Assembly (NCBI GenBank): GCA_963785415.1
Contig: CAWAVB010000001.1
Coordinates: 1 to 64,000 of the forward strand
Source of the DNA: Bog-793 sp963785415
Lineage (GTDB): Bacteria; Actinomycetota; Acidimicrobiia; Acidimicrobiales; Bog-793
DNA length: 64,000 bases
Direction of reading: 5' to 3'
Below the pieces are notes generated by a model, which did no database searches, had not been told where the DNA came from, and saw only the letters and a program-made list of their open reading frames with translations. Both the position numbers and the translations under genes were made by a program. Each line of letters begins with the position of its first letter. Positions within the stretch are counted from its first letter, which is position 1. Shown here in pieces: positions 16,563-25,286 of this stretch.

Positions 16563-18457
16563 CGGCAACTACGTCGGCGAAGCCGCCGATCGTCGGACCG
16601 CGCTACAAGTGGGTGGTCCTCTCGAACACGACCGTCGGCGTACTGCTGGCGACGACGAACGCCACGAGCTTGATGATCGCCCTGCCCGTGATCTTCCGGG
16701 GCATCCATCTCGACCCGCTCGTCGGCGCGAACTTCCCGTATCTGCTCTGGATCTTGATGGGCTACATGCTCGTGATGGCCGCTGTCGTGGTGACGGTCGG
16801 CCGCATCGGAGACATCTTCGGACGGGTGAAGATGTACAACCTCGGCTTCGCCTGGTTCACGCTCGGCGCGATCCTGCTCTCACTCGTGTGGAGCACCGGA
16901 TCGGACGGGGCCCTGGAGCTCATCATCCTGCGGATGTTCCAGGCGATCGGCGGGGCGCTCCTCATGGCGAACTCGGCCGCCATCATCACCGACGCCTTCC
17001 CGGCGGAACAGCTGGGTTTCGCGTTGGGTACGAACATGGTCGCCGCGATCCTCGGCTCGTTCCTCGGCATCATCGTTGGCGGTCTGCTCTCCCAGGTCGG
17101 CTGGCGCTGGGTGTTCCTCGCCAACGTGCCGATCGGGGTCTTCGGCACGATCTGGGCGTATCTGAAGCTGAAAGAGATCGGGATCCGCATCCCCGCCCGG
17201 ATCGACTGGCTGGGCAACATCGCCTTCGCCGGCGGCCTGGCGATGGTGCTGACCGGCTTCACCTATGCCATCAAGCCCTACGGCCACTCGCTGACGGGCT
17301 GGGGCGACCCGTTCGTTTTGGAGATGATCTTCGGGGGCATCGCGCTGCTCGGCCTGTTCCTTTACGTCGAGACGAAGGTGGAAGCGCCGCTCTTCCGGTT
17401 GTCGCTGTTCCGGATCCGGGCGTTCTCCGCCGGGAACGCGGCCGGATTCTTGGGCTCGGTCGGCCGGGGCGGCTTCCAGTTCATGCTGATGATCTGGTTC
17501 CAGGGCATCTGGCTGCCGGAGCACGGCTACAACTTCACGGTCACGCCGCTGTGGGCGGGGATCTACATGATGCCGTTCATGATCGGCTTCGTCGTGTCCG
17601 GGCCGCTGTCGGGACGACTGTCGGACCGCTACGGGGCGCGGCCGTTCGCCACGGCGGGGATGTTGCTGTCGGGCGCGATGTACGGGGTGATGATCCTTTT
17701 CCCGGCGAACTTCTCGTACTGGCCGTTCGCCGCCGTCATGTTCGTCACCGGGATCGGGGGAGGGTTGTTCGCCGCGCCGAACACGTCGTCGATCATGAAC
17801 TCGGTGCCGGCCCGTCACCGGGGCGCGGCGTCGGGCATGCGCGTGACCCTCGCCAACTCCGGCCTGCCCCTTTCCATGGGACTTTTCTTCACACTGCTCA
17901 TCCTGGGCCTCAACAGCTCGGTGCCCCACGCCATGCTCGCCGGCCTGACGGCGCACGGGGTTCCGGCGAGCGTCGCGGCGATGCTCGCCAAGGCGCCGCC
18001 GCTCGGCTATCTCTTCGCCGCTTTCCTCGGTTACAACCCGTTGAAGATGCTCCTCGGACCGAAGGTCCTTGCCCATCTCGAGCGCGGGGCAGGCGAAGCT
18101 CATCACCAGCCGGGCGTTCTTCCCCCAGCTGATCGGCACGCCGTTCAAGCACGCCCTCACGATCATCCTCATCTTCGCCGTCGTGATGAGCGTTATCGCC
18201 GCGATCGCCTCGGCGATGCGGGGCGAGAAGTTCATCCACGAGGACGAGGAATCGAGAGCCCAGAAGGCCCGCCTCGGTCACCACCATCTCCTCCACCACC
18301 ACGAGGTCGAGGGCGACGGGGACGGCCACGCGGTCGAGAAGGTGCCGACGCCGGCGTAGGAGCGGCCGTCGCCCGCACGGGACGGCGACGGGAGGCGGCA
18401 TCGGGGCCGACCCCATGGACGCGGCCCGGGGTGGCGCGCGCCTGGCGGTGCCTCTAG
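16559..18457 (+). CDS. MFS drug exporter (DHA2, 14-TM type), frameshifted near 3' end
   Basis: The first 500 residues match EmrB/QacA-type proton antiporters: many hydrophobic helices, motif A-like GRIGDIFGRVKM, the motif C region GTNMVAAILGSFLGIIVGG and GRLSDRYGARPF in the second half. After VLAHL (near 18080) the frame leaves the family and runs through Arg/Pro-rich sequence to 18457. The true C-terminus continues in the next frame to 18359. One extra base, or two lost ones, at CATCTCGAGCGCG explains this. Repaired, the product would be about 599 aa, normal for DHA2. It overlaps the MarR stop by four bases. The cargo is unknown. Confidence 0.85.
   Translation: MTATTSAKPPIVGPRYKWVVLSNTTVGVLLATTNATSLMIALPVIFRGIHLDPLVGANFPYLLWILMGYMLVMAAVVVTVGRIGDIFGRVKMYNLGFAWFTLGAILLSLVWSTGSDGALELIILRMFQAIGGALLMANSAAIITDAFPAEQLGFALGTNMVAAILGSFLGIIVGGLLSQVGWRWVFLANVPIGVFGTIWAYLKLKEIGIRIPARIDWLGNIAFAGGLAMVLTGFTYAIKPYGHSLTGWGDPFVLEMIFGGIALLGLFLYVETKVEAPLFRLSLFRIRAFSAGNAAGFLGSVGRGGFQFMLMIWFQGIWLPEHGYNFTVTPLWAGIYMMPFMIGFVVSGPLSGRLSDRYGARPFATAGMLLSGAMYGVMILFPANFSYWPFAAVMFVTGIGGGLFAAPNTSSIMNSVPARHRGAASGMRVTLANSGLPLSMGLFFTLLILGLNSSVPHAMLAGLTAHGVPASVAAMLAKAPPLGYLFAAFLGYNPLKMLLGPKVLAHLERGAGEAHHQPGVLPPADRHAVQARPHDHPHLRRRDERYRRDRLGDAGREVHPRGRGIESPEGPPRSPPSPPPPRGRGRRGRPRGREGADAGVGAAVARTGRRREAASGPTPWTRPGVARAWRCL
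18069..18359 (+). pseudogene. Detached C-terminus of the MFS exporter
   Basis: This frame reads SAGQAKLITSRAFFPQLIG, followed by one transmembrane helix (LTIILIFAVVMSVIAAIAS), a basic AMRGEK turn and a His-rich tail with GHHHLLHHH. DHA2 exporters end with just such a periplasmic loop and last helix. It is the displaced end of the 16559 gene, not a separate gene. Confidence 0.75.
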
Positions 18458-19416
18458 CCGACGCCCTCCGTCGCCGAGAAGAGGAGCGCGTGGAGCGCGG
18501 CGACTTGGCCATCGGGGTACTGCCACTCACCTGACCCGAAGTAGTCGCGGTAGAAGTTGGCGTATTGGTGGGCGAGGTGCGGGCCGCCCTCGGGGCGCGT
18601 GAACATCTCGGTGACGGATCCGTCGGCGAGGTGCGTCGCCGCGCCGGCCATGAGGTCGAGGAGGAGCTCGGATCCGTCGGCGAACCGCAGCCGCAGCGAC
18701 TGGGTGGTCTCGGCGGCCTGCCAGGTCGTGACGATCGAGCCGACCCGCGTCCCGTCGCCCGGTTCGAGGCGCAGTCGCGCCTCGAACGTGCTCACGTGGC
18801 CGGCGAGCGGGCGGAAGGACAGGACGCCCGCGGGGACGACGAACCGGCCGATGACGCTCAGCACGTTGATGCCCGAGTCGAGCCAGCTGTCGACGAGGCT
18901 TGCGGCGCGCCTGTCCTGTTCGTTGGCGTAGGGGCTGCCGAACCACGCCGCGAACGAGACGACGTCCCCCAGGCGACCTCGCTCTGTGCCGTAGAACCGG
19001 GCCGCCCACAGCACCTCGGGCGCGAACCCCGAGTGGAGGATCGCCCGGACCCCGGACCCCGCGGCGAGCATCCGCTGCGCGGCGGCGCGGTTTTGGGCCG
19101 CGGGTTTCTCGACGAGGATGCTGACCACGGCGTCGCACGCCCGCACGGCATCGACGACCGCGGCGTGCGACCCCGTCGGGGTCGCCACGACGACGAGGTC
19201 GGCGGGATCGGAAAGGGCGTCGCGTAGCTCCCGGTGGACGAGAAGCGGCGCCCCGCGGAAGGTGGCGGCCGATCTGGGGCTCGGGTCGACGCCGACGACG
19301 CTCTTGACCGATCGGATCGCCTCGAGCGCGGACAGGTGTGCCGAGGAGATGTTCCCGAGACCGACGAGGACGACACGGCCCCCGGCGGGCCGCCAGTCGG
19401 ATTTTCGGTCGCTCAC
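18454..19416 (-). CDS. Gfo/Idh/MocA family oxidoreductase
   Basis: This 320-aa NAD(P)-dependent dehydrogenase has the Rossmann motif VVLVGLGNISSAH (about 15-27), the acidic strand end VVGVDPS, VVVATPTGSH and the family marker EKP (103-105). The C-terminal half is the usual beta-sheet substrate domain with YANFYRDYF near the end. Substrates are typically sugars or inositols; none can be chosen here. The frame is open far upstream, but a GTG at 19416 with GAGGAGAGAGG in front starts right before the fold. It converges with the MFS gene. Confidence 0.88.
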   Translation of the reverse strand: MSDRKSDWRPAGGRVVLVGLGNISSAHLSALEAIRSVKSVVGVDPSPRSAATFRGAPLLVHRELRDALSDPADLVVVATPTGSHAAVVDAVRACDAVVSILVEKPAAQNRAAAQRMLAAGSGVRAILHSGFAPEVLWAARFYGTERGRLGDVVSFAAWFGSPYANEQDRRAASLVDSWLDSGINVLSVIGRFVVPAGVLSFRPLAGHVSTFEARLRLEPGDGTRVGSIVTTWQAAETTQSLRLRFADGSELLLDLMAGAATHLADGSVTEMFTRPEGGPHLAHQYANFYRDYFGSGEWQYPDGQVAALHALLFSATEGVG

Positions 19417-19566
19417 GTCCGCCTCTCTCCTCGCGGTGTCTGGCCGAATCGGTGCCGTTCTAGCTCCGGAAAGTGCGGGCGGCGAGCCGCTAGCGTGGCG
19501 GCGTCCGCGTCCGGGCGCGCAAGATGCGTCGTGGTCGCCGGGTTGCGAGCGACCGGGGAGGCCGGG

Positions 19567-20100
19567 ATGACGAGTCGGGTAGGTGGGCTGAGAACAAGGA
19601 TCGGACGGGTCGCGGTGGCCGCCCTGTGCCTCGGGGCGTTCGGTTACCTCGCGGCGGGCACCGCGTCCGCTTCGGTGCGGCACGGTGGTTCGTCGGGGAC
19701 CAGTTTCACGATCACCGGGGCGGGCAAGGGCACCTTGAAGGCGGGCCCGATCGCCATCTGCATCAACAACCTCGTCAAGCAGAACGGGCTGACGGACGTG
19801 TCCGACCTCGTCGGCTCGATCTCGGGGTTCACGAAGAACGTGGAGAACTGGAGTCTCGACGTCAACGAGAAAAAGGTTGGCACGTTCAAGCTCACGGGTA
19901 CCCCTGGACTCGAGCCGTACGCCGAGCTCATCCCGTCGCCGAAGAGCCTGTCCCAGGATCTGACGGTCATCGGGGCCGACGCCTTCTACGCGAAGAGCGG
20001 GAAGGTGACGCTCGGCGCGGAGTCGGGCTCGATCTCGGCGACGATGGCGACGCTCAAGGGCAAGACGATCCTCCTCGTCGGCAAGTGGACGTGTAAGTAG
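19567..20100 (+). CDS. Secreted protein of unknown function
   Basis: The 177-aa product has a signal peptide (RTRIGRVAVAALCLGAFGYL, then GTASAS) and a mature part of about 140 residues rich in beta-forming Thr/Val/Gly. It holds only two Cys (ICINN and the final WTCK), which could pair. I recognise no family. The ATG at 19567 has GGGGAGG upstream; the longer open frame from 19234 overlaps the divergent oxidoreductase gene and is not needed. It converges with the DUF4232 gene across a strong hairpin. Confidence 0.75.
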   Translation: MTSRVGGLRTRIGRVAVAALCLGAFGYLAAGTASASVRHGGSSGTSFTITGAGKGTLKAGPIAICINNLVKQNGLTDVSDLVGSISGFTKNVENWSLDVNEKKVGTFKLTGTPGLEPYAELIPSPKSLSQDLTVIGADAFYAKSGKVTLGAESGSISATMATLKGKTILLVGKWTCK

Positions 20101-20115
20101 CAGTCGCCGGTCTTG

Positions 20116-20143
20116 GCCGTCGCCGTCCCGCCCCGGCGACGGC
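20116..20143. terminator. Bidirectional hairpin terminator
   Basis: GCCGTCGCCG pairs with CGGCGACGGC across an 8-base loop, 15 bases after the stop of the secreted-protein gene and before the convergent DUF4232 gene. There is no T tract. Confidence 0.65.
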
Positions 20144-20274
20144 TGTTGTCATCATGACGTCGCGCGACCACCCTGGCCGCGTAGCCGCGTCAATCTGCCC
20201 GACGGGTCGCGCCGGTCGCCCGAACACGGTGACGTCGAGCGCGCCGCGAGAGGCGCAACCCGGACCTTTTCCGC

Positions 20275-20835
20275 TCAGTTCGTACCGGACATGCCCTTTT
20301 CCACCGGGCGGGCGTTGACGACGATCGGACCGGAGCGCGAGCACGCGAGGAACGGGAACGGGACGAACTTCGCCGTCGTCTGATCCGGTGGGTAGACGCG
20401 CAGCCCGGCAGCGTGGGCCGGGACACAGGTTCCCGGGTAGACGCCGACGTCGACGATCTGTACGACCGCCGACGTGGTGGCGCCTTCGGCGATCGTCACG
20501 ACCGCCTGCTTGGCGACGCTGCTGTAGTGCGCGGCGCTGCCGAGCTGTGCGCCGGCGAGGTTGACCGCCGAGACCCCGGGGTAGCCGAACATCGTGCACG
20601 TGTGACCAGAGAGATTGGTGAACTCGAGGTTGTAATAGATGCTCCCGGCCGTGCCGTTGCCCTCGGTGTTCATCCAGATGACGAGCCCGGAGGTCGTGCA
20701 GGTGGGCGTTGCGACCGCGCCGGCCAGGCCGATGGGCGAGGCGCCGACGAACGCGGTGATCGGCGCGAGCGCGGCGGCGCACGCCAGCACAGCGACGCCG
20801 ATCAGTCTCCGGGAGGAACATCTAGGCATCTGCAT
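20275..20835 (-). CDS. Secreted DUF4232 domain protein
   Basis: The 186-aa protein has a signal peptide (RRLIGVAVLACAAALAPITAF) and then one DUF4232 domain. Its marks are visible: GTAGSIYYNLEFTNLSGHTC, FGYPGVSAVN, GATTSAVVQIVD and LRVYPPDQTTAKFVPF with paired Cys. Such proteins are abundant on actinobacterial surfaces, often as lipoproteins; function is unknown. No lipobox is present here, so it is probably released. AAGGGGCG precedes the first ATG. Confidence 0.85.
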   Translation of the reverse strand: MQMPRCSSRRLIGVAVLACAAALAPITAFVGASPIGLAGAVATPTCTTSGLVIWMNTEGNGTAGSIYYNLEFTNLSGHTCTMFGYPGVSAVNLAGAQLGSAAHYSSVAKQAVVTIAEGATTSAVVQIVDVGVYPGTCVPAHAAGLRVYPPDQTTAKFVPFPFLACSRSGPIVVNARPVEKGMSGTN

Positions 20836-21226
20836 CGGGCGCCCCTTTTGGTCGGATGGATTGAAATGCTGTGCGGATTATGGCCGCGCCGGGACACCGG
20901 GATGGTGCAGCGGCTTGCGCACATGACCTCCGGGAATTGGTCCGGCGGCGTGGCGCAGGTCGGCGATCCGTCACCCGGCCGTCACCGTGCCGTTACCCGC
21001 GGTCGACAAAGTCGGTCGAAAAGTGCGCCGGACGTCCGCGAAGGCCCAACTTTGGCTCAGGCGGACTCGACAAGCGGGCCGGGCGTCGCTTATGCTGACG
21101 ACCAGTCAGAGACGCCTTTCACGGGCGCTTCAGCGCCGAGCGCTCCTTCGGGGGCGCTCGGTCGCGTCTGGGGGCGGTTCGTTCCGGGAGGGCTCCCTGG
21201 CCCACCGCCGGTCGTGACGGCGGGGA
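20836..21226. other. Intergenic stretch with hairpins, no gene seen
   Basis: This 391-base gap holds the DUF4232 promoter side and the terminator side of the desaturase/editing unit. Two adjacent hairpins lie at 21124-21161. I see no supported coding frame. Confidence 0.4.
21136..21161. terminator. Very stable hairpin with a C(TTCG)G tetraloop
   Basis: An 11-bp stem (CCGAGCGCTCC with GGGGCGCTCGG, one G-T pair) is closed by TTCG, an exceptionally stable RNA tetraloop. A smaller dyad (GGCGCT/AGCGCC) abuts it at 21124-21137. It lies 66 bases past the stop of the YbaK-like gene and most likely ends that minus-strand transcript. Confidence 0.6.
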
Positions 21227-21739
21227 TCAGCGTGGTGGCGCTGCGGGCTGTGCCAGTTCCGGCGGGTCGGCGGCCGTCGAGACCACGACCTCTTTCGCAT
21301 CGGCGATGCGGGCGAGCTCGGCGAAGGTCGTCGCGAACACGGAGTGCGGCGTTCCCGCCGAGGCCCAGATCGTCCCGAATCCCCGTAGCGCCGTGTCGAT
21401 GAGCGCGTCGAGCTTCGTCGGGTGGCCGATCGGCGCGACGCCGCCGATCGGCTGGCCTGTCGCGGCCCGCACCTCGTCGGGATCCGCCCGGCGTAGCTCA
21501 GCCCAACCGCGATCCCCGGCGACGAGGGCCGTGTCGACCCGGTGCGCGCCGCTTGCGAAGATGAGGACGGGCACGCCGTCGGCCACGAAGATGAGGCTGT
21601 TCGCGATGGCGCCGACCGGGCAGCCGAGCGCCGCCGCGGCATGGGCGGCCGTGCGGGTGGAATCGCCGAACTCGCGCACCTCGCCGGCGACCCCGGCGGC
21701 GCGCAGCAGATCGGCGACGCGCTGGGTCCCCCGGTGCAC
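21227..21739 (-). CDS. YbaK/ProX-type aminoacyl-tRNA deacylase
   Basis: The 170-aa protein belongs to the YbaK/ProXp editing family, which hydrolyses mischarged tRNA such as Cys- or Ala-tRNA(Pro). Visible marks are GCPVGAIANSLIF with the region of the conserved Lys substituted, the GQPIGGVAPIGHP loop, and EVVVST at the end. Many actinobacterial members keep only this layout, so activity needs testing. It begins four bases after the desaturase stop, so the two are co-transcribed, although a functional link is not obvious. Confidence 0.85.
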   Translation of the reverse strand: MHRGTQRVADLLRAAGVAGEVREFGDSTRTAAHAAAALGCPVGAIANSLIFVADGVPVLIFASGAHRVDTALVAGDRGWAELRRADPDEVRAATGQPIGGVAPIGHPTKLDALIDTALRGFGTIWASAGTPHSVFATTFAELARIADAKEVVVSTAADPPELAQPAAPPR

Positions 21740-21743
21740 GGCG

Positions 21744-22619
21744 TCAGCCTCGCGCCGCGACGGACTCCTTGACGAGCTGACGGGTCCTGAGCACGGTCTC
21801 GCGGTCGACGACGACCTCGGTGAGCCCGAGCGCCCGTAGCACCGTGATCACGCGCCAACCGAGGTCCCAGCGCGCGCTGATGCGGGCGAACTGCGGGTAG
21901 AGGTGGTGGGTCAGGTGTTCGCCCTCGCCGAAGATGAGGACGGAGAGCATCTTCACGTTCTTCGCGAAACCGGCGCCCTCCACCCAGACCTTGCCGCGGT
22001 GGCAGTCGGAGTTGATCGCGCCGCCGAACCGCAGAAGCACCCAGATGTGGACGCCGAGGGCGGCGACGCCGGCGACGACGCAGCCGAGCTCCCAGGCCGG
22101 CGTGCGGGCGACACCGAGGACCGCCGGCGCGAACGCGGCGAAGAGCGCGGCGTAGACGAGGCCGGTGACGACAGCTCCCCGGACGGGCTTCGAAAAGACG
22201 CGCCGGTCGAGATCGTCGAGCGGACGGTCGAGCTTGGGGTTGTCATAGGTTCCGTCCTGGATGTCCGGGAGGCGGGCCTCGGCGTGGAAGATCGCCGCCA
22301 TGTGCCAGGAGACCCGCCGGTATCCGTCGATGCCCTCGCGCTGGGTGATGACGATCGGCGAGTGCGGGTCGTGTCGGATCTCGTCGATCCAGGTGTCGGT
22401 GTAGAGGTGGTGCTTGCGGTGGATCCGCCTCCACTCCCAGTGGCGCATGAAGACGGTGAAGTAGGTGAGCCACCGGCCGGCGGCGTAGACGGAGGGCTTC
22501 ATCCGGTGCGAACCGTGGGTGATGCCACGGTGCAGGAACACCGTGATCGTCAGTCCGGCGAGGCCAGCGCCGAGCAGGCCCGCGGCCAACGCCAGGCCGA
22601 TCAGGGCGAGCAGACTCAT
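21744..22619 (-). CDS. Membrane acyl-CoA/acyl-lipid desaturase (delta-9 type)
   Basis: The 291-aa integral membrane enzyme has the three histidine boxes that hold the di-iron centre: HRGITH (30-35), HRKHH (67-71) and HLTHH (235-239). Hydrophobic pairs of helices lie around 2-25 and 148-195. It should insert a double bond in fatty acyl chains with O2 and reduced electron carriers. The ATG at 22619 has GGGGGTG upstream; codons before it look non-native. Overlap with the YbaK-like transcript suggests one operon. Confidence 0.92.
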   Translation of the reverse strand: MSLLALIGLALAAGLLGAGLAGLTITVFLHRGITHGSHRMKPSVYAAGRWLTYFTVFMRHWEWRRIHRKHHLYTDTWIDEIRHDPHSPIVITQREGIDGYRRVSWHMAAIFHAEARLPDIQDGTYDNPKLDRPLDDLDRRVFSKPVRGAVVTGLVYAALFAAFAPAVLGVARTPAWELGCVVAGVAALGVHIWVLLRFGGAINSDCHRGKVWVEGAGFAKNVKMLSVLIFGEGEHLTHHLYPQFARISARWDLGWRVITVLRALGLTEVVVDRETVLRTRQLVKESVAARG

Positions 22620-22782
22620 CGGTTCACCCCCGTCCTCTTCTCCCGGATCGACGGTAACGGCGCGGCCGCCTGGCCTGTCGGCCGGGGGCGCCCGCACCCG
22701 CCGGGAGGGTGCTGGTCAGTTCCGACGGCGTTAGGTTCGCGAGGCGCGCCCTCCGGTGCGGGACAGGACGCGGGAGGAAAAG

Positions 22783-23742
22783 ATGGCCGTCACACGCATC
22801 GGGCTGCAGGTTCCGAGCTTCACGTTCGCCGGCGTCGCCGACGGGGACCTTTTCGAGCACCTCGCGGCGATCGCCGTCGCGGCCGAGGAGTCCGGCTTCG
22901 ACTCGCTGTGGGTGATGGACCACTACTACCAGATCCCCGGCGTCGGGCCCCGCACGAACGCGATGCTCGAGTCCTACACGACGCTCGGCGGCCTCGCCGC
23001 CCGGACTCACAAGGTGAGCCTCGGCGCGCTCGTCACCGGAGTCACGTACCGGAACCCGGCGCTGCTCGCCAAGATCGTGACGACGCTCGACGTCATCTCG
23101 GGCGGCCGGGCGATCCTCGGGATCGGCGCCGCCTGGAACGACGACGAGCACGCCGGCTACGGCTTTTCCTTCCCGCCGGCCGCCGAACGCCTGGCCCGGC
23201 TCGGCGAGGCTCTCGAGATATGCCGGGCGATGCTCACCGAGCCCGCTCCGAGCTTCGCCGGCCGCTACTACACGATCGACCACGCCCTCAACTACCCACG
23301 ACCCGTCCGACCCGGGGGTATCCCGATCCTCGTCGGGGGTGGCGGGGAGCGGCGCACGCTCGCCCTCGTCGCCAGGTACGCCGACGCCTGCAACCTCTTC
23401 GGGGACACGGCGACGATCCGCCACAAACTGGCCGTCCTCGCCCGTCACTGCGAGAAGATCGGCCGTGATCCGGCCGAGATCACGAAGACCCGCCTCGGCG
23501 GACTCGTCGTCGCCGAGACCGCGACCGAGGCCGAACACCAGGGCCGGGCGATGGCTGCCGCCCGCCAGATGGACGAGGAGCGCTTCCGTTCCTACGTCGT
23601 CTGCGGGGACCCCGACGCGGTGTGCGAACAGGTCGCCGCCTACCTCGACGCCGGGCTCGACGGGATGATCTTCAACCTCGGCGACGCCAACCCCGACACG
23701 GTCCGCCTCGCCGGCGCGACCCTGGCGCGGGCCTTCGGCTGA
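22783..23742 (+). CDS. LLM-class F420-dependent oxidoreductase
   Basis: The 319-aa protein is a luciferase-like TIM barrel of the F420-dependent type. Marks include LQVPSFTFAG at the start, ESGFDSLWVMDHYYQIPG, LGALVTGVTYRNPALLAKIVTTLDVISGGRAILGIGAAW (split here into known sub-blocks) and PILVGGGGERRTL. It should transfer hydride between coenzyme F420 and an unknown substrate. GGGAGG sits before the ATG at 22783; the frame opens slightly earlier at 22756. It diverges from the desaturase operon. Confidence 0.93.
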   Translation: MAVTRIGLQVPSFTFAGVADGDLFEHLAAIAVAAEESGFDSLWVMDHYYQIPGVGPRTNAMLESYTTLGGLAARTHKVSLGALVTGVTYRNPALLAKIVTTLDVISGGRAILGIGAAWNDDEHAGYGFSFPPAAERLARLGEALEICRAMLTEPAPSFAGRYYTIDHALNYPRPVRPGGIPILVGGGGERRTLALVARYADACNLFGDTATIRHKLAVLARHCEKIGRDPAEITKTRLGGLVVAETATEAEHQGRAMAAARQMDEERFRSYVVCGDPDAVCEQVAAYLDAGLDGMIFNLGDANPDTVRLAGATLARAFG

Positions 23743-23957
23743 CCGCGGCCAGCTCAGGCGGGCGTCGTAGAGCTTCGTCGGCGCGTCGCGCATCAGAGTT
23801 CGTCGCCGCGTAATGGTCGCGGAGCATCCACAGCGCCGGGACGAATCGTCGTGACCCCCACGTCGGATCCGGCCACCGTCTCGCCCGTGGGCGCGCGGGC
23901 TGCAGAGGGAAAGGGCGCAACCCGCGGGGGAAGGGGAGAGCCGCTCGCTAGTGTGCG

Positions 23958-23979
23958 TCGGGGACGGACCCGTCCCCGA
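23958..23979 (+). promoter_or_regulatory. Leader hairpin before the small-protein gene
   Basis: TCGGGGACG pairs with CGTCCCCGA around a GACC loop, 12 bases ahead of the GAGGAGAGAG ribosome site of the next gene. In the mRNA it could affect stability or ribosome access. It could also be the last trace of a terminator for the upstream LLM gene. Confidence 0.4.
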
Positions 23980-24003
23980 ACCCCCCGCAACGAGGAGAGA
24001 GTC

Positions 24004-24393
24004 ATGATCGGCGAAAAGGTCGAGCAGTTCCAGAACAAGGGCACTGACCTCAGCGGTCTGCAAACCAAGATCGAGGACTACCTCAAGTCGGAGGGCTTCA
24101 CGACCCAGACGTCGGCGCCGAGCTCCGAAGGCGCCGTGATCCAGGCGAAAAAGGGCGGCTTCCTCCGCGACGTCATTGACGCCGATCGCGCACTGTCGAT
24201 CTCGATCACCGGTCAGCCGAACGACTTCACCGTCAAGGTCGGCATCGGCAAGTGGCTGCAGCACCTTGGCATCGCGGCGATCGAGACGTTGCTCATCTCG
24301 GATCTCTTCCTCGTCGTCGACGTCGCCGAGACGGCCTGGAACTTCGAGGTCGAGGAGAAGCTCGTCAAGCAGATCGAGACCTTCGTCGGCTAG
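24004..24393 (+). CDS. Small conserved-looking protein of unknown function
   Basis: The 129-aa protein starts MIGEKVEQFQNKGTDL, has an N-terminal helical-plus-strand part (1-75) and a hydrophobic stretch (about 85-110, LGIAAIETLLISDLFLVVD) that may be one membrane segment or a buried core, then a charged helix. I do not recognise it. The excellent GAGGAGAGAG site, a structured leader and a strong terminator right after the stop suggest a well-expressed single gene. Its Lys content and even codon use are typical of a real, abundant protein. Confidence 0.7.
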   Translation: MIGEKVEQFQNKGTDLSGLQTKIEDYLKSEGFTTQTSAPSSEGAVIQAKKGGFLRDVIDADRALSISITGQPNDFTVKVGIGKWLQHLGIAAIETLLISDLFLVVDVAETAWNFEVEEKLVKQIETFVG

Positions 24394-24400
24394 TCGGTCT

Positions 24401-24426
24401 CTCCTCCGGCCTCTCCGCCGGAGGAG
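24401..24426. terminator. Bidirectional 10-bp hairpin terminator
   Basis: CTCCTCCGGC and GCCGGAGGAG flank a CTCTCC loop in the 38-base gap between the small gene (ends 24393) and the convergent ABC permease gene (ends 24432). The position strongly suggests shared termination. Confidence 0.75.
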
Positions 24427-24431
24427 CCGAG

Positions 24432-25286
24432 CTAGTTCGTCGTGCGGCGCCGGAAGAGATGGACCGCCAGCGGCGCGAAAACGGCGATCATCGCGAACGA
24501 CCAGAGCAACGCGGCCACCAGTGCGTGCTGCATCGGCCAGTTCTGGATCGCCGCTGACGGGTTCGGGCTGCCCCAGAGCTCGCGGCAGGCGTCGGTGACG
24601 ACGCTGATCGGGTTCCAGTCGGCGAACGCCCGCATAACGACCGGCATGTGCTGGGTCGGCACGAAGGCGTTCGAGACGATGGCCGCCGGGAAAAGGATCA
24701 CCAGGCCGACGCCCTGGGCTGACTCCGGGCCCTTGCTCACGAGCCCGAGGCAGCCGCACCCCCACGACAGGGCGTAGGCGAAAAGCAGCACGAGAGCGAA
24801 GCCGCCGATCACCTTGCCGAATCCCGCGTCGGGGCGCCAGCCGATCCCGAGCGCCGTGACAGCGACGATCGCCGCGCAGATGAGCGAGGTGAGCAGGTCG
24901 GTGACGGACCTTCCGACGAGGATCGCCGGTCGCCACATCGGAAGGGTCCGGAAGCGGTCGATCACGCCGGTGTTGAGGTCCGTGGAGAGCCCCACGGCGG
25001 TCCCCATCGACGAGGTGACGAGGTTCATGCCGAGCATGCCGGCGATGGCGAAGTCGACGTAGGTACCGCCCGTCGGCAGGACGACGCCGGCGCCGAGGAT
25101 GTAGACGAAAAGCAACGTGAAAAGCGCCGGCTGGACGGTCACGTCGGAGAGCTGGAGCGGCTCGCGGCGGATGTGGACGAGATTGCGCCGGGTCATGACG
25201 ACGACGTCCCGCAGCTGAGTGCGGAACCGGTGGGGCCGCGGTTGGCGGACCCGGTGGGCGGGTGGGCTCTGGGCCGTGACCGTCAT
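24432..25286 (-). CDS. ABC-2 type exporter permease (DrrB-like)
   Basis: The 284-aa membrane protein has six hydrophobic segments (from about residue 57 onward) and the ABC-2 signature around LGLVSKGPESAQGVGLVILFPAAI, with NAFVPTQHMP and the DWNPIS element typical of DrrB-like drug and lipid exporters. Its ATG lies inside the stop of the ATPase gene (ATGA overlap), so translation is coupled. The pair would export a hydrophobic compound; the cargo is unknown. Confidence 0.92.
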   Translation of the reverse strand: MTVTAQSPPAHRVRQPRPHRFRTQLRDVVVMTRRNLVHIRREPLQLSDVTVQPALFTLLFVYILGAGVVLPTGGTYVDFAIAGMLGMNLVTSSMGTAVGLSTDLNTGVIDRFRTLPMWRPAILVGRSVTDLLTSLICAAIVAVTALGIGWRPDAGFGKVIGGFALVLLFAYALSWGCGCLGLVSKGPESAQGVGLVILFPAAIVSNAFVPTQHMPVVMRAFADWNPISVVTDACRELWGSPNPSAAIQNWPMQHALVAALLWSFAMIAVFAPLAVHLFRRRTTN

